Of a DNA stretch of 12,270 bases, positions 1-6,140 are shown piece after piece; position 1 is the stretch's first letter; each line of letters opens with the position of its first letter. The DNA is from Lentimicrobiaceae bacterium (lineage in GTDB: Bacteria; Bacteroidota; Bacteroidia; Bacteroidales; SKPS01): contig SKPS01000189.1 of assembly GCA_007119395.1 (NCBI GenBank), positions 1-12,270 on the forward strand, read 5' to 3'. The notes beneath the pieces are model-generated. The model saw only the letters and a program-made list of their open reading frames with translations, did not search any database and was not told the origin of the DNA. Position numbers and translations under genes: made by a program.

Positions 1-1116
1 AGGCTCAGCCTGAACTTTTTGGGCGGGGTAACTGGTGGGGTTGAGGGGCTTGAAGTTTCAGGCTTTGCCAATCTGAACCGTGGCATGATCCAGGGTGCTC
101 AGGTGGCAGGCTTTTGCAATTTGGTATGGGGAGATACAGAGGGGTTTCATGCGGCAGGGTACATGAGCATTATACATGGATCGACCAGAGGTTTCATGGC
201 GGCTGGGTTTCTGAACCTTGTTTCAGGTAACATGGATGGTTTCCAGGGTGCCGGCTTTGCAAATATAGTGGCGGGCAGTTCAGATGGTTTCCAGGGTGCC
301 GGTTTTGCCAACTTGGTAGATGGCAACATGGATGGTTTCCAGGGTGCCGGCTTTGCCAATGTAACCACAGGCAATTCCCATGGGTTCCGTGGTGCCGGTT
401 TTGCCAATGTGGTAGGAGGTGATGCGACCGGATTTCAGGGTGCCGGCTTTGCCAATATCGCAGGGGGTAGTGTTCAGGGGACTTCCATCGCAGGCTTTGC
501 CAATGTGGCCAGGGATGTTCGCGGCATGCAGCTCGCCGGCTTTATCAATATTGCCCGCAGGGTAAATGGATTGCAGGTGGGTTTCATCAACATTGCCGAT
601 ACGGTCAATGGTCTTCCCATCGGTTTTCTCAGTCTGGTGAACAAAGGGGGTTACCGCCAGATCGAATTATCAGGCTCGGATGCACTACACACCAGTGCCT
701 CACTACGGATAGGGGTGGCGCGTTTCTACAACATCTTCTCTTTCGGCATGAGGCCTTTTGAGGATGTTCAGGTTGGCGGCTTTGGTTATGGTGTTGGCAC
801 CTTAGTGACCCTTTCGCACCAGACAGCGCTGGAGATCGAAGGGCATACCACCTGGCTGCACGAAACCAACCAGTGGCTTAGCAACGAAGGGGAGCGCCTC
901 TCAGAGATGCGGATCAACTTCACTGCGGGCAGAAGCTGCCGCTTCAATCTCTTCGTTGGTCCGGTCCTCTACCACCACCGCTATTATGCCAAGCCCGGTG
1001 CGGAGCATACACCTGCCAACCTGGCTCCCTATACACTGGCAGAGAGACAAAACGGCAACTACTTCAGCAAATGGTGGATTGGCGCACGGGGCGGATTCAG
1101 AATTTCACTGCACTAA
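1..1116 (+). CDS. LA_2272-type surface-repeat protein with C-terminal beta domain (5' partial)
   Basis: The reading frame is open to the first base of the window, so the gene starts upstream; the first possible start inside the window is a TTG at 19 in mid-repeat and is not believable. Numbering from 19, residues 10-211 are a tandem array with consensus G-x-x-x-A-G-F-x-N-x-x-x-G-x-x-x: nine units of 16 residues (10-153), two of 15 (154-183), two of 14 (184-211). This matches what I know of the LA_2272 surface-repeat family. Residues 212-365 lose the repeat and alternate hydrophobic and polar residues, with aromatics, as in beta-strands. I infer an envelope or surface protein in which a repeat solenoid or sheet leads into a beta domain; the molecular function is unknown. 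No signal peptide is visible because the N-terminus is missing. Family call fairly sure, role unsure. Confidence 0.85.
   Translation, partial: RLSLNFLGGVTGGVEGLEVSGFANLNRGMIQGAQVAGFCNLVWGDTEGFHAAGYMSIIHGSTRGFMAAGFLNLVSGNMDGFQGAGFANIVAGSSDGFQGAGFANLVDGNMDGFQGAGFANVTTGNSHGFRGAGFANVVGGDATGFQGAGFANIAGGSVQGTSIAGFANVARDVRGMQLAGFINIARRVNGLQVGFINIADTVNGLPIGFLSLVNKGGYRQIELSGSDALHTSASLRIGVARFYNIFSFGMRPFEDVQVGGFGYGVGTLVTLSHQTALEIEGHTTWLHETNQWLSNEGERLSEMRINFTAGRSCRFNLFVGPVLYHHRYYAKPGAEHTPANLAPYTLAERQNGNYFSKWWIGARGGFRISLH
238..477 (+). repeat. 48-bp in-frame tandem repeats (5 well-conserved units)
   Basis: Five consecutive 48-bp units start at 238, 286, 334, 382 and 430, each encoding one 16-residue repeat beginning G-F-(Q/R)-G-A-G-F-A-N. 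The first three share GGTTTCCAGGGTGCCGG at DNA level, with only a few substitutions in the next ten bases. The other units in the gene are much more diverged. This suggests recent duplication or homogenisation within the array. It is coding repeat, not a CRISPR array. Confidence 0.85.
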
Positions 1117-1444
1117 TCATACACCACCCTATATACAACCCGGGAGACAGGGTTCCACACGATGAAAATGAATCAAACAACAGGTCTCACACGATGATGC
1201 ATTCAACATATTAAAAGAGGTCCCACTCGAAAAACAGACCCACACGTTGAATCATTGAGCGCTGGGTTCATCAACGGAGCAGCAGCCAAAAAACTGCCTC
1301 CGGTAGGTGGCCCGGCATTTTTGCACCCCGGCACCCAGAGATGTACCATTCCATACTTTTCTGTATCTTTGTAGATATTCACAGATGATCAAAGTGATTT
1401 TGGTCTTTTGCAGCCGTTCTGATCATCCATAACCTGAAGACCCG
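1117..1444. other. Intergenic stretch and leader of the kinase gene
   Basis: These 328 bases hold no gene I can support. Three loose copies of a short motif (about 1147-1165, 1180-1199 and 1234-1250, core ACAC-G-[AT]-TGA) lie in the first half. A G+C-rich imperfect stem around 1295-1311 is followed by CCCGGCATTTTT and might be a weak terminator for the surface-repeat gene. The second half holds a candidate -7 box at 1364-1371 and a 7-bp inverted repeat GATGATC (1384-1390) / GATCATC (1421-1427) in the presumed kinase leader. Confidence 0.5.
1364..1371 (+). promoter_or_regulatory. Candidate Bacteroidota -7 box for the kinase gene
   Basis: TATCTTTG matches the Bacteroidota consensus TAnnTTTG exactly. 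It lies 73 bp before the kinase ATG, which would leave a leader of about 65 nt. No convincing -33 TTTG is seen about 19 bp upstream, so the call rests on the -7 box and its position. Confidence 0.5.
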
Positions 1445-2398
1445 ATGCCTATTCTACGTCTGTTCCGTCGCAACAGAGGAGAGCCTGTCACCCTGAGAGG
1501 GGGATCAGACAGTTATCTGCTGTATCCTGGAGACCGGCGCGACACATTGAAGAGTGCCGGAGAGCTGGGTTCCACCCACATCGGCTACAGGGTCTCTGAC
1601 GGCGCCAAGGTGGTGGTGAAGCGTTACCATCCCCACCTGAGCAGACTGCCGACTTATGCAGATCGCATAGAACGTGAGGCGGAGGTGACACCACGCTGCA
1701 CCTTGCTCTCCACAGAGCTCATCAAGCAAAACGGAATCACTTGTTTGGTGCGTGACCACCTGGACGGGATCAGCTTTCGCCACCTGATGCAACCCCGCTA
1801 CCGGAGAAAGCTCTCCACAGCGGCATACATCACCCTCTTCACGGCTGCCCTGGAGGCACTCGAAAAGGTGCACCGGGCAGGGTATATCCACTGCGACATC
1901 CGCCCGGAGAATATCATGGTCACCCGCTTTAACCACCGCCAGCCCGGAAAGGCAGCGGTTCACATCATCGATTTTGGTCTGGCTCGTCATCCCGGAGAGC
2001 TGCACGACAACCCCACAGACAAGCTACCGTTCGCCCTTTTCTATGGCGCTCCGGAACAACTGTTGAATTTCCCCTCGCTTACAGGATTCCATACCGATGT
2101 GTACGCCATGGCCATCACCCTCTGGGAGGTGATGGCCTGCCGCCGTCCCTGGGAAGAAGACATCCCTCCAAAGGTGATGCACATGCAGCTCACCCGCCCC
2201 CTACCTACTGACCAAAGAATCCCCAATGGAGTCTTCGAGGTGCTGTCTAAAGCATCATCCAAAGCAGAACTACCCAAACCACCACACAATTATGCTAGCA
2301 ACGAGCTCCGAAAACTCCTCACCACCACAATCCAAAGCAGGTACCCCTCAGCAAATGCCATGAGAGAGGCCCTCATCAAAAACAGCTCCTCTGAATAG
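1445..2398 (+). CDS. Hanks-type serine/threonine protein kinase, soluble
   Basis: A 317-residue protein made up almost entirely of one eukaryotic-like kinase domain. Visible landmarks: ATP-anchoring lysine in VVVKRYHP (K59), a candidate alpha-C glutamate among E76, E78 and E80, catalytic loop HCDIRPEN (149-156, with D151 and N156), IDFGLAR (metal-binding D176), GAPEQ (201-205) and the F-helix aspartate D218 in TDVYAM. Odd features: the HRD arginine is Cys150, the usual KPEN lysine is Arg153, and the glycine loop (about 39-50, GELGSTHIGYRV) is poorer in glycine than the usual GxGxxG. The main catalytic residues remain, so activity is likely. No transmembrane segment, PASTA or other sensor domain is seen, which suggests a cytoplasmic kinase. 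Its substrate cannot be inferred; neither neighbour is an obvious partner. Confidence 0.93.
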   Translation: MPILRLFRRNRGEPVTLRGGSDSYLLYPGDRRDTLKSAGELGSTHIGYRVSDGAKVVVKRYHPHLSRLPTYADRIEREAEVTPRCTLLSTELIKQNGITCLVRDHLDGISFRHLMQPRYRRKLSTAAYITLFTAALEALEKVHRAGYIHCDIRPENIMVTRFNHRQPGKAAVHIIDFGLARHPGELHDNPTDKLPFALFYGAPEQLLNFPSLTGFHTDVYAMAITLWEVMACRRPWEEDIPPKVMHMQLTRPLPTDQRIPNGVFEVLSKASSKAELPKPPHNYASNELRKLLTTTIQSRYPSANAMREALIKNSSSE

Positions 2399-2440
2399 GA
2401 CATGTATTGATTATGCGTATTTTACATTTATCGAAAAAAT

Positions 2441-3055
2441 ATGCATACATTTGCACAAACAGAAACCAACTATCATCAACAAGAAAACGCTCCATTGAAA
2501 ATCTTCATTAAATATATGGTATCGCTCCGCTGTAAATTGGTTGTTATGGCAGAGCTTGATAAGCTGGGGCTTTTCTACCGAAAGGTAGAGCTGGGAGAGG
2601 TGGAGGTCAAAGGCAGCATCACAACGGAGCAAAAGGAGTTGTTGACAAAGGCTCTTTTGAAAGCAGGGCTGGTATTGATGGATGATAAAGATGCCATACT
2701 GGTTGAAAAAATAAAAAATGTGGTGGTAGAGACGATTCATTACAGCGAAGAATCGATCAAGGTCAATTTCTCCGACTTTTTAAGTGAAAAGCTAAACCTG
2801 AAATACACCTACCTTTCAAATCTTTTCTCTGAGACCACAGGCATTACCATTGAACAGTACATCATTGCACACAAAATTGAGAGGGTAAAGGAGCTGCTGA
2901 TTTATGACAATCTCACATTAACGGAAATATCATACCAGTTAAACTACAGCAGTGTTGCGCACCTTTCAAACCAGTTCAGGAAGGTCACAGGATTAACCCC
3001 ATCTTTTTACAAAAAACTCAGCCACAATAAGCGTATTGCGCTTGAAGACCTGTAG
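2441..3055 (+). CDS. AraC-family transcriptional regulator with HMA-like N-terminus
   Basis: 204 residues from ATG 2441. The C-terminal half carries an AraC/XylS helix-turn-helix domain: the sequence around TIEQYIIAHKIERVKELL, LTEISYQLNYSSVAHLSNQF and the ending RKVTGLTPSFYKKL are classic family signatures (about residues 135-195). The N-terminal part (about 20-90) resembles the small HMA/ferredoxin-like fold of Bacteroidota regulators that carry a Cys-x-x-Cys site after Met-Val. Here the motif reads MVSLRC, so the first cysteine is serine and metal binding may be lost. The start is uncertain: homologous N-termini as I recall them begin near LKIFIKYMV, which fits a TTG start at 2495, and a -7 box overlaps the upstream ATG. 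It sits 42 bp after the kinase gene and probably has its own promoter. It may regulate the downstream envelope genes. Confidence 0.9.
   Translation: MHTFAQTETNYHQQENAPLKIFIKYMVSLRCKLVVMAELDKLGLFYRKVELGEVEVKGSITTEQKELLTKALLKAGLVLMDDKDAILVEKIKNVVVETIHYSEESIKVNFSDFLSEKLNLKYTYLSNLFSETTGITIEQYIIAHKIERVKELLIYDNLTLTEISYQLNYSSVAHLSNQFRKVTGLTPSFYKKLSHNKRIALEDL
2446..2453 (+). promoter_or_regulatory. -7 promoter box overlapping the first ATG of the AraC gene
   Basis: TACATTTG matches TAnnTTTG exactly and falls just inside the first possible AraC start (ATG 2441). If this box is used, transcription starts near 2459 and translation must begin downstream, at the TTG at 2495 or the ATG at 2516. A weaker match, TACATTTA, lies at 2423-2430, so both starts remain possible. 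Confidence 0.45.
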
Positions 3056-3127
3056 TGGATGCCAATCTCTTCAGAAGCCAGTCTTCACAATAGGAATATG
3101 ACCTATCAAAGGATCGCCTACAAGGTG

Positions 3128-3158
3128 AATTATGTAATACATATATAAAATTATGTAA
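3128..3158 (+). promoter_or_regulatory. Paired direct repeat, possible AraC-type operator
   Basis: AATTATGTAA occurs twice, at 3128-3137 and 3149-3158, exactly 21 bp apart (two helical turns). The pair sits directly upstream of the putative promoter of the 3227 gene and just downstream of the AraC gene. AraC-family proteins are known to bind direct half-sites about 21 bp apart, so this is a reasonable candidate site. The tract is A+T-rich, so chance is not excluded. Confidence 0.4.
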
Positions 3159-3180
3159 GGCTTTTAACTCCAGGTGTGGT

Positions 3181-3188
3181 GATCTTTG
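3181..3188 (+). promoter_or_regulatory. Candidate -7 box for the 3227 gene
   Basis: GATCTTTG differs from TAnnTTTG at the first base only and is followed by TAG, as at the kinase promoter (TCTTTGTAG in both). It would give a leader of roughly 30 nt before the ATG at 3227. The -33 element is weak. Confidence 0.4.
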
Positions 3189-3226
3189 TAGCATGAAAAA
3201 CTATTCATGCCTAAACATCGAAAACA

Positions 3227-3541
3227 ATGAAAAAACTAATCCTGTTTGCCGCGGCAGCTATTGTCTTACTGCTTCTAGCTCCCGTAGAGGTACATGCTAC
3301 ACTGGGCAATGACCCTAAAGGTGATGCATTGACTGAGCCTCCTGAAATTGAGCTTATGATCAACCGGTTGGAAGAGATCAAAGCGATTGATGTCTCCCTT
3401 CTTGCGAGGTCAGAAAGGAAAGAATTGAGGAAGGAAGTTCGTGACATTGAGAAGGAGCTTAAGGTGTATCGTGGAGGAGGACTCTATATCTCTGTGGGTG
3501 CAGCAATCCTTATCATCCTGCTGTTGATCTTGCTTCTTTAA
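3227..3541 (+). CDS. Small exported membrane protein of unknown function
   Basis: 104 residues. Residues 1-25 look like a signal sequence (MKKLILFAAAAIVLLLLAP..., probable cleavage after VHA). A charged, probably helical segment follows (about 43-80), rich in Glu, Lys and Arg with a heptad-like look (EIELMINRLEEIKAID, RKELRKEVRDIEKELK). The end is a very hydrophobic helix (about 84-104, GGGLYISVGAAILIILLLIL) with no tail after it. I recognise this architecture from unnamed Bacteroidota proteins whose motif includes RLEEIKA, RKELRKEVR and YIS-GAxLI, but no function is known to me. I infer a protein anchored by its C-terminus with the charged helix outside the cytoplasm. The AATTATGTAA pair and a -7-like box lie upstream. 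Real gene: confident; function: unknown. Confidence 0.8.
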   Translation: MKKLILFAAAAIVLLLLAPVEVHATLGNDPKGDALTEPPEIELMINRLEEIKAIDVSLLARSERKELRKEVRDIEKELKVYRGGGLYISVGAAILIILLLILLL

Positions 3542-3702
3542 GGAAGAATGCATCTTTTCATTTAAGGCTACTCAACACAAAACGCATCATTCAGGGCACT
3601 GGTTCCTGTTGATGCAAGGAGGTTATGATACTGCAAAACTACACATCGTATTGGCCTGGAGGGAGAATCCTTTTGGGTCGAATTAATAAAATAAAAAAAA
3701 TT

Positions 3703-4374
3703 ATGAGAACGTTATCAAAAAGGTTAATTTTCCCCCTTGCAATCGCGCTATTGCTGATTGCGGGCACCATTGAAAGCCAAGCGCAGAGTGCCATATTTGG
3801 AGTAAGGTTTATGCCAACATTTTCACAGATGGAGATGCAGACCTCTACAGGTGGCACGGTTCAGGGTGAGGTGACCCTGGGTTTTGGGGCAGGCATAATG
3901 TTAGGTTTTTTTTGGTCAGACAATGTGGGCGTGCAGGGTGAGCTGATGTACACTTCGGTTAGTCAGAAATACAGGGAGGCAGATGTTGAACGCAGGGTTA
4001 CACTTCAATACCTGAACATTCCATTGCTCCTTTCGCTCAACACGGGTAGATCCAATCTGGTCAACTTCAATCTGGTTCTCGGGCCACAGATCGGGATCAA
4101 CGTAGGATCCAAGGTCTCTTCCTCAGGCTTAGACACCACCAACGCAATGTTGTCGGTAAAAGCGGGAGACTTGGGTGTAGCATACGGCGCCGGTATTGAC
4201 TACGGCATCAACGAAGCTCGCACGTTTCGCATTGGCATTGGTTACAGAGGCGTAAGGGGGCTGTTTGACATCAGCGATAACAGCCAGAGTTCCGTAACCA
4301 ATTCCTTCTACATCATCGACCGAACCCATCTGAGTACCCATGCAGGATACATTGGGATAACCTTTGTTTTTTGA
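3703..4374 (+). CDS. Outer-membrane beta-barrel protein (PorT/OMP_b-brl type)
   Basis: 223 residues from ATG 3703. Residues 1-28 form a typical signal peptide (MRTLSKRLIFPLAIALLLIA..., cleavage after QAQ). The mature part has alternating beta-strand character and hallmarks of the Bacteroidota barrel family: VGVQGELMYTSVSQKY, LQYLNIPLLLSL, GPQIGINVGSK, and a final strand GYIGITFVF ending in phenylalanine as usual for outer-membrane barrels. The frame is open further up, to an ATG at 3625 preceded by AAGGAGG, but that would put 26 extra residues ahead of a complete signal peptide. The A-rich leader (AATAAAATAAAAAAAATT) fits the 3703 start. No ligand or transport role can be read from the sequence. 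Confidence 0.9.
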   Translation: MRTLSKRLIFPLAIALLLIAGTIESQAQSAIFGVRFMPTFSQMEMQTSTGGTVQGEVTLGFGAGIMLGFFWSDNVGVQGELMYTSVSQKYREADVERRVTLQYLNIPLLLSLNTGRSNLVNFNLVLGPQIGINVGSKVSSSGLDTTNAMLSVKAGDLGVAYGAGIDYGINEARTFRIGIGYRGVRGLFDISDNSQSSVTNSFYIIDRTHLSTHAGYIGITFVF

Positions 4375-4433
4375 TCCGGATACTGCAATCAATATCCTAC
4401 TGAAGCAGCATGATATAAACAACTAATTACATA

Positions 4434-4441
4434 TGACTTTG
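4434..4441 (+). promoter_or_regulatory. Possible -7 box for the cupin gene
   Basis: TGACTTTG is one base off TAnnTTTG and lies 97 bp before the cupin ATG. TTACATA just before it (4427-4433) matches part of the reverse complement of the AATTATGTAA motif seen at 3128-3158. This is weak evidence, given the A+T content. Confidence 0.25.
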
Positions 4442-4538
4442 CACAAGGGATGCCTTTCATGCGGTACTTTTAGAGGCTACTAAAACAGTTCATCTGACGA
4501 AAAACACTGATTGCAATACAACGAAATAATACCCGGTC

Positions 4539-4877
4539 ATGGGGAAAGAAGAAATTGAAAAATCAAAAACACACATCACTGTGAGAATAATCGAGTACAT
4601 GGATGACGCGGTCGTTATCAAGACCATCCTGAAGAAAACCACGGGGAGTGTGAGTGTCATGTCTTTTGACAAAGGTCAGGGTTTGCCGGATCGTTCAACT
4701 CCTTTTGATACGTTTGTACAGGTTATTGATGGCATGGCCGAAATTATCATCAACGGCGAGTCAAACAGGCTGGAGACTGGTAGTTCCATTGTAATTCCTG
4801 CCCATACGCAGAGTTCTATCAGACAAAACGGACGTTTCAAATTGATTGAGACTGTGATCAAAAGTGGGTATGAGTAA
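4539..4877 (+). CDS. Small cupin-fold protein with a depleted metal site
   Basis: 112 residues, a single cupin barrel and no signal peptide, so cytoplasmic. Motif 1 is recognisable at about 46-65 (GQGLPDRSTPFDTFVQVIDG) and motif 2 at about 81-94 (GSSIVIPAHTQSSI). The C-terminus FKLIETVIKSGYE is also typical of this group of short Bacteroidota cupins. Cupin motif 1 usually supplies two histidines and a glutamate; here the expected His positions are Arg-Ser-Thr, and only His89 of motif 2 remains. The protein may therefore bind metal poorly or not at all and act by binding a ligand without metal. It lies between two outer-membrane barrel genes on the same strand, with gaps of 164 bp before and 61 bp after. 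Substrate unknown. Confidence 0.85.
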   Translation: MGKEEIEKSKTHITVRIIEYMDDAVVIKTILKKTTGSVSVMSFDKGQGLPDRSTPFDTFVQVIDGMAEIIINGESNRLETGSSIVIPAHTQSSIRQNGRFKLIETVIKSGYE

Positions 4878-4938
4878 ACCTGCATCTTCAGCCAGGAAAA
4901 TCCTGGTTGACCAATCATGAATTCTAACATTAATTATT

Positions 4939-5439
4939 ATGAGAAAAATCTTTTTACTTTTTATTTTTATATCTGTTTCGGCCTATGTCCATGGGCAGGG
5001 CTCACTGCCAGTAGGCAGCTCGCAGCTTAATCTTGGCGTAGGCCTCTCAGGGTGGGGGATTCCTGTTTATGGTGGATTCGATATCGGCGTCCATCCAGAC
5101 ATCACCCTTGGGGCAGAATTCTCCTGGCGCGCCTACCGTGAAAAGTGGAAGAGCAACTATTACGATCACAGCATCATCGGTATTTCCGGGAATGCTAATT
5201 ATCACTTTAACAGGGTATTGAGTATTCCGGAGAGGTTCGATTTTTATGCAGGGCTGAATCTTGGATTCTTTGTCTGGTCTTCACCCAAAAGCTATTCCGG
5301 CAATTACAACTCGGGTCTGGGGATAGGCGGTCAGGTTGGCGGCAGGTATTACTTCACTGAACGATTCGGGATCAATCTTGAATTCGGAGGTGGCAATGCT
5401 TTCTATGGCGGCAAATTTGGCATTACCCTGAAGCTATAG
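4939..5439 (+). CDS. Small outer-membrane beta-barrel protein
   Basis: 166 residues. A signal peptide at 1-19 (MRKIFLLFIFISVSAYVHG, then Q) precedes a short beta-rich mature protein of about 147 residues, enough for an eight-strand barrel. The strands alternate Gly and aromatic residues (LNLGVGLSGWGIPVYGGFDIG, FYAGLNLGFFVW). The last two strands, VGGRYYFTERFGINLEFGG and YGGKFGITLKL, match the closing pattern of Bacteroidota barrel proteins. It follows the cupin gene by 61 bp with the A+T-rich leader ATTAATTATT. A strong intrinsic terminator 29 bp downstream marks the end of this transcription unit. The function is not visible; a structural or porin-like envelope role is only an inference. Confidence 0.87.
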   Translation: MRKIFLLFIFISVSAYVHGQGSLPVGSSQLNLGVGLSGWGIPVYGGFDIGVHPDITLGAEFSWRAYREKWKSNYYDHSIIGISGNANYHFNRVLSIPERFDFYAGLNLGFFVWSSPKSYSGNYNSGLGIGGQVGGRYYFTERFGINLEFGGGNAFYGGKFGITLKL

Positions 5440-5468
5440 GATTAGTCAGCGGTATCCTTTTTTATCAA

Positions 5469-5515
5469 CTTCAGTAGCACTGGGAGTGTCTTTCCGGCTA
5501 CTGAGGTTTTTTTTT
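5469..5515 (+). terminator. Rho-independent terminator after the barrel gene
   Basis: The 10-bp stem CTTCAGTAGC (5469-5478) pairs with GCTACTGAGG (5497-5506), with one G-T wobble, across an 18-nt loop and is followed by nine T residues (5507-5515). It is the clearest terminator in the window and separates the 3227-5439 group from the gene at 5679. Confidence 0.88.
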
Positions 5516-5596
5516 CACTTCTTCTGGCATTGGCACCAAAATGCCATTTTCTCACATTCATACCCTTTTATTGGTCACTCATGATTTTAGAGGCGG

Positions 5597-5624
5597 TTGA
5601 AACAACCTCTGCACTGTAGTTTTG
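5597..5624 (+). promoter_or_regulatory. Promoter of the 5679 membrane-protein gene
   Basis: A TTG at 5597-5599 and TAGTTTTG at 5617-5624 (exact TAnnTTTG) are 17 bp apart, a plausible Bacteroidota -33/-7 pair. Transcription would start near 5630, after the TTG at 5622 and before the ATG at 5679, so it supports the 5679 start. An imperfect palindrome (5589-5610, AGAGG...TTG / CAACCTCT) overlaps the -33 element and could be an operator. Confidence 0.6.
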
Positions 5625-5678
5625 TACACGGAAATCATCCTATTAAATGCGTGTAAACCTCAAAAAGAATTGAAAGTG

Positions 5679-6140
5679 ATGGAGTACGTGAAATTTTCCC
5701 TTTTGTTTTTTGTGATCCATTTTGCTTGCTATATCTTTGCAGGTGTAATCGACTATCAGTTGGCAAAAAGCGTTTATGCCGGAAAGAACAGGCTATTCAA
5801 GGCGTTTTTCCGTGACATGGACAACCCACGTGAGAGTATGCGTATAGCCCGGTTGCTGATCCCATCGCAACTGCTGCGGGCGATGCTGATGTCGGCCGTG
5901 CTTTATCCGATTCTCCCATTTTTAGGCGAACTATCCTTTGGGTGGCAATTCGTGTTTATGGGGTCACTCATGCTGATTTATGCTGATGTGGCTTGCGCAG
6001 TGCCCTTTGCAAACACCATTGAAGGGCTTGTCTATTTGCAGAAAGCCATTGTTGCACCCCGCGTATTCTGGACTATCCAGCTCGAAGCGGTCATCTATAG
6101 CTCCCTGTTCGGACTTGGCGCCGCCTGGCTTCTTTTCTAA
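5679..6140 (+). CDS. Four-helix integral membrane protein, unknown function
   Basis: 153 residues from ATG 5679. Four hydrophobic segments are visible: about 5-25 (FSLLFFVIHFACYIFAGVID), 62-83 (around LLRAMLMSAVLYPILPFLG), 88-108 (FVFMGSLMLIYADVACAV) and 130-152 (around EAVIYSSLFGLGAAWLLF). The loop after helix 1 is basic and aromatic (YAGKNRLFKAFFRDMDNPRES). No catalytic motif or named family is recognised. The frame extends to a TTG at 5622, but that codon lies inside the -7 box, and the ATG gives a normal N-terminal helix. It stands between the terminator at 5469-5515 and an intergenic repeat copy, so it is probably transcribed alone. Confidence 0.75.
   Translation: MEYVKFSLLFFVIHFACYIFAGVIDYQLAKSVYAGKNRLFKAFFRDMDNPRESMRIARLLIPSQLLRAMLMSAVLYPILPFLGELSFGWQFVFMGSLMLIYADVACAVPFANTIEGLVYLQKAIVAPRVFWTIQLEAVIYSSLFGLGAAWLLF

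Noticed and set aside
46..651. CRISPR-like regular repeats
   Set aside because: The 48-bp periodicity is an in-frame protein repeat with no unique spacers.
1505..2005. Minus-strand frame of 166 codons
   Set aside because: Shadow of the kinase gene, whose catalytic motifs are intact on the plus strand.
3090..3106. ATAGG/CCTAT hairpin downstream of the AraC gene
   Set aside because: 5-bp A+T-rich stem without a T-run; likely by chance.
4378..4397. GGATA/TATCC inverted repeat after the first barrel gene
   Set aside because: The stem is only 5 bp, with a 10-nt loop and no T-run; too weak for a terminator.
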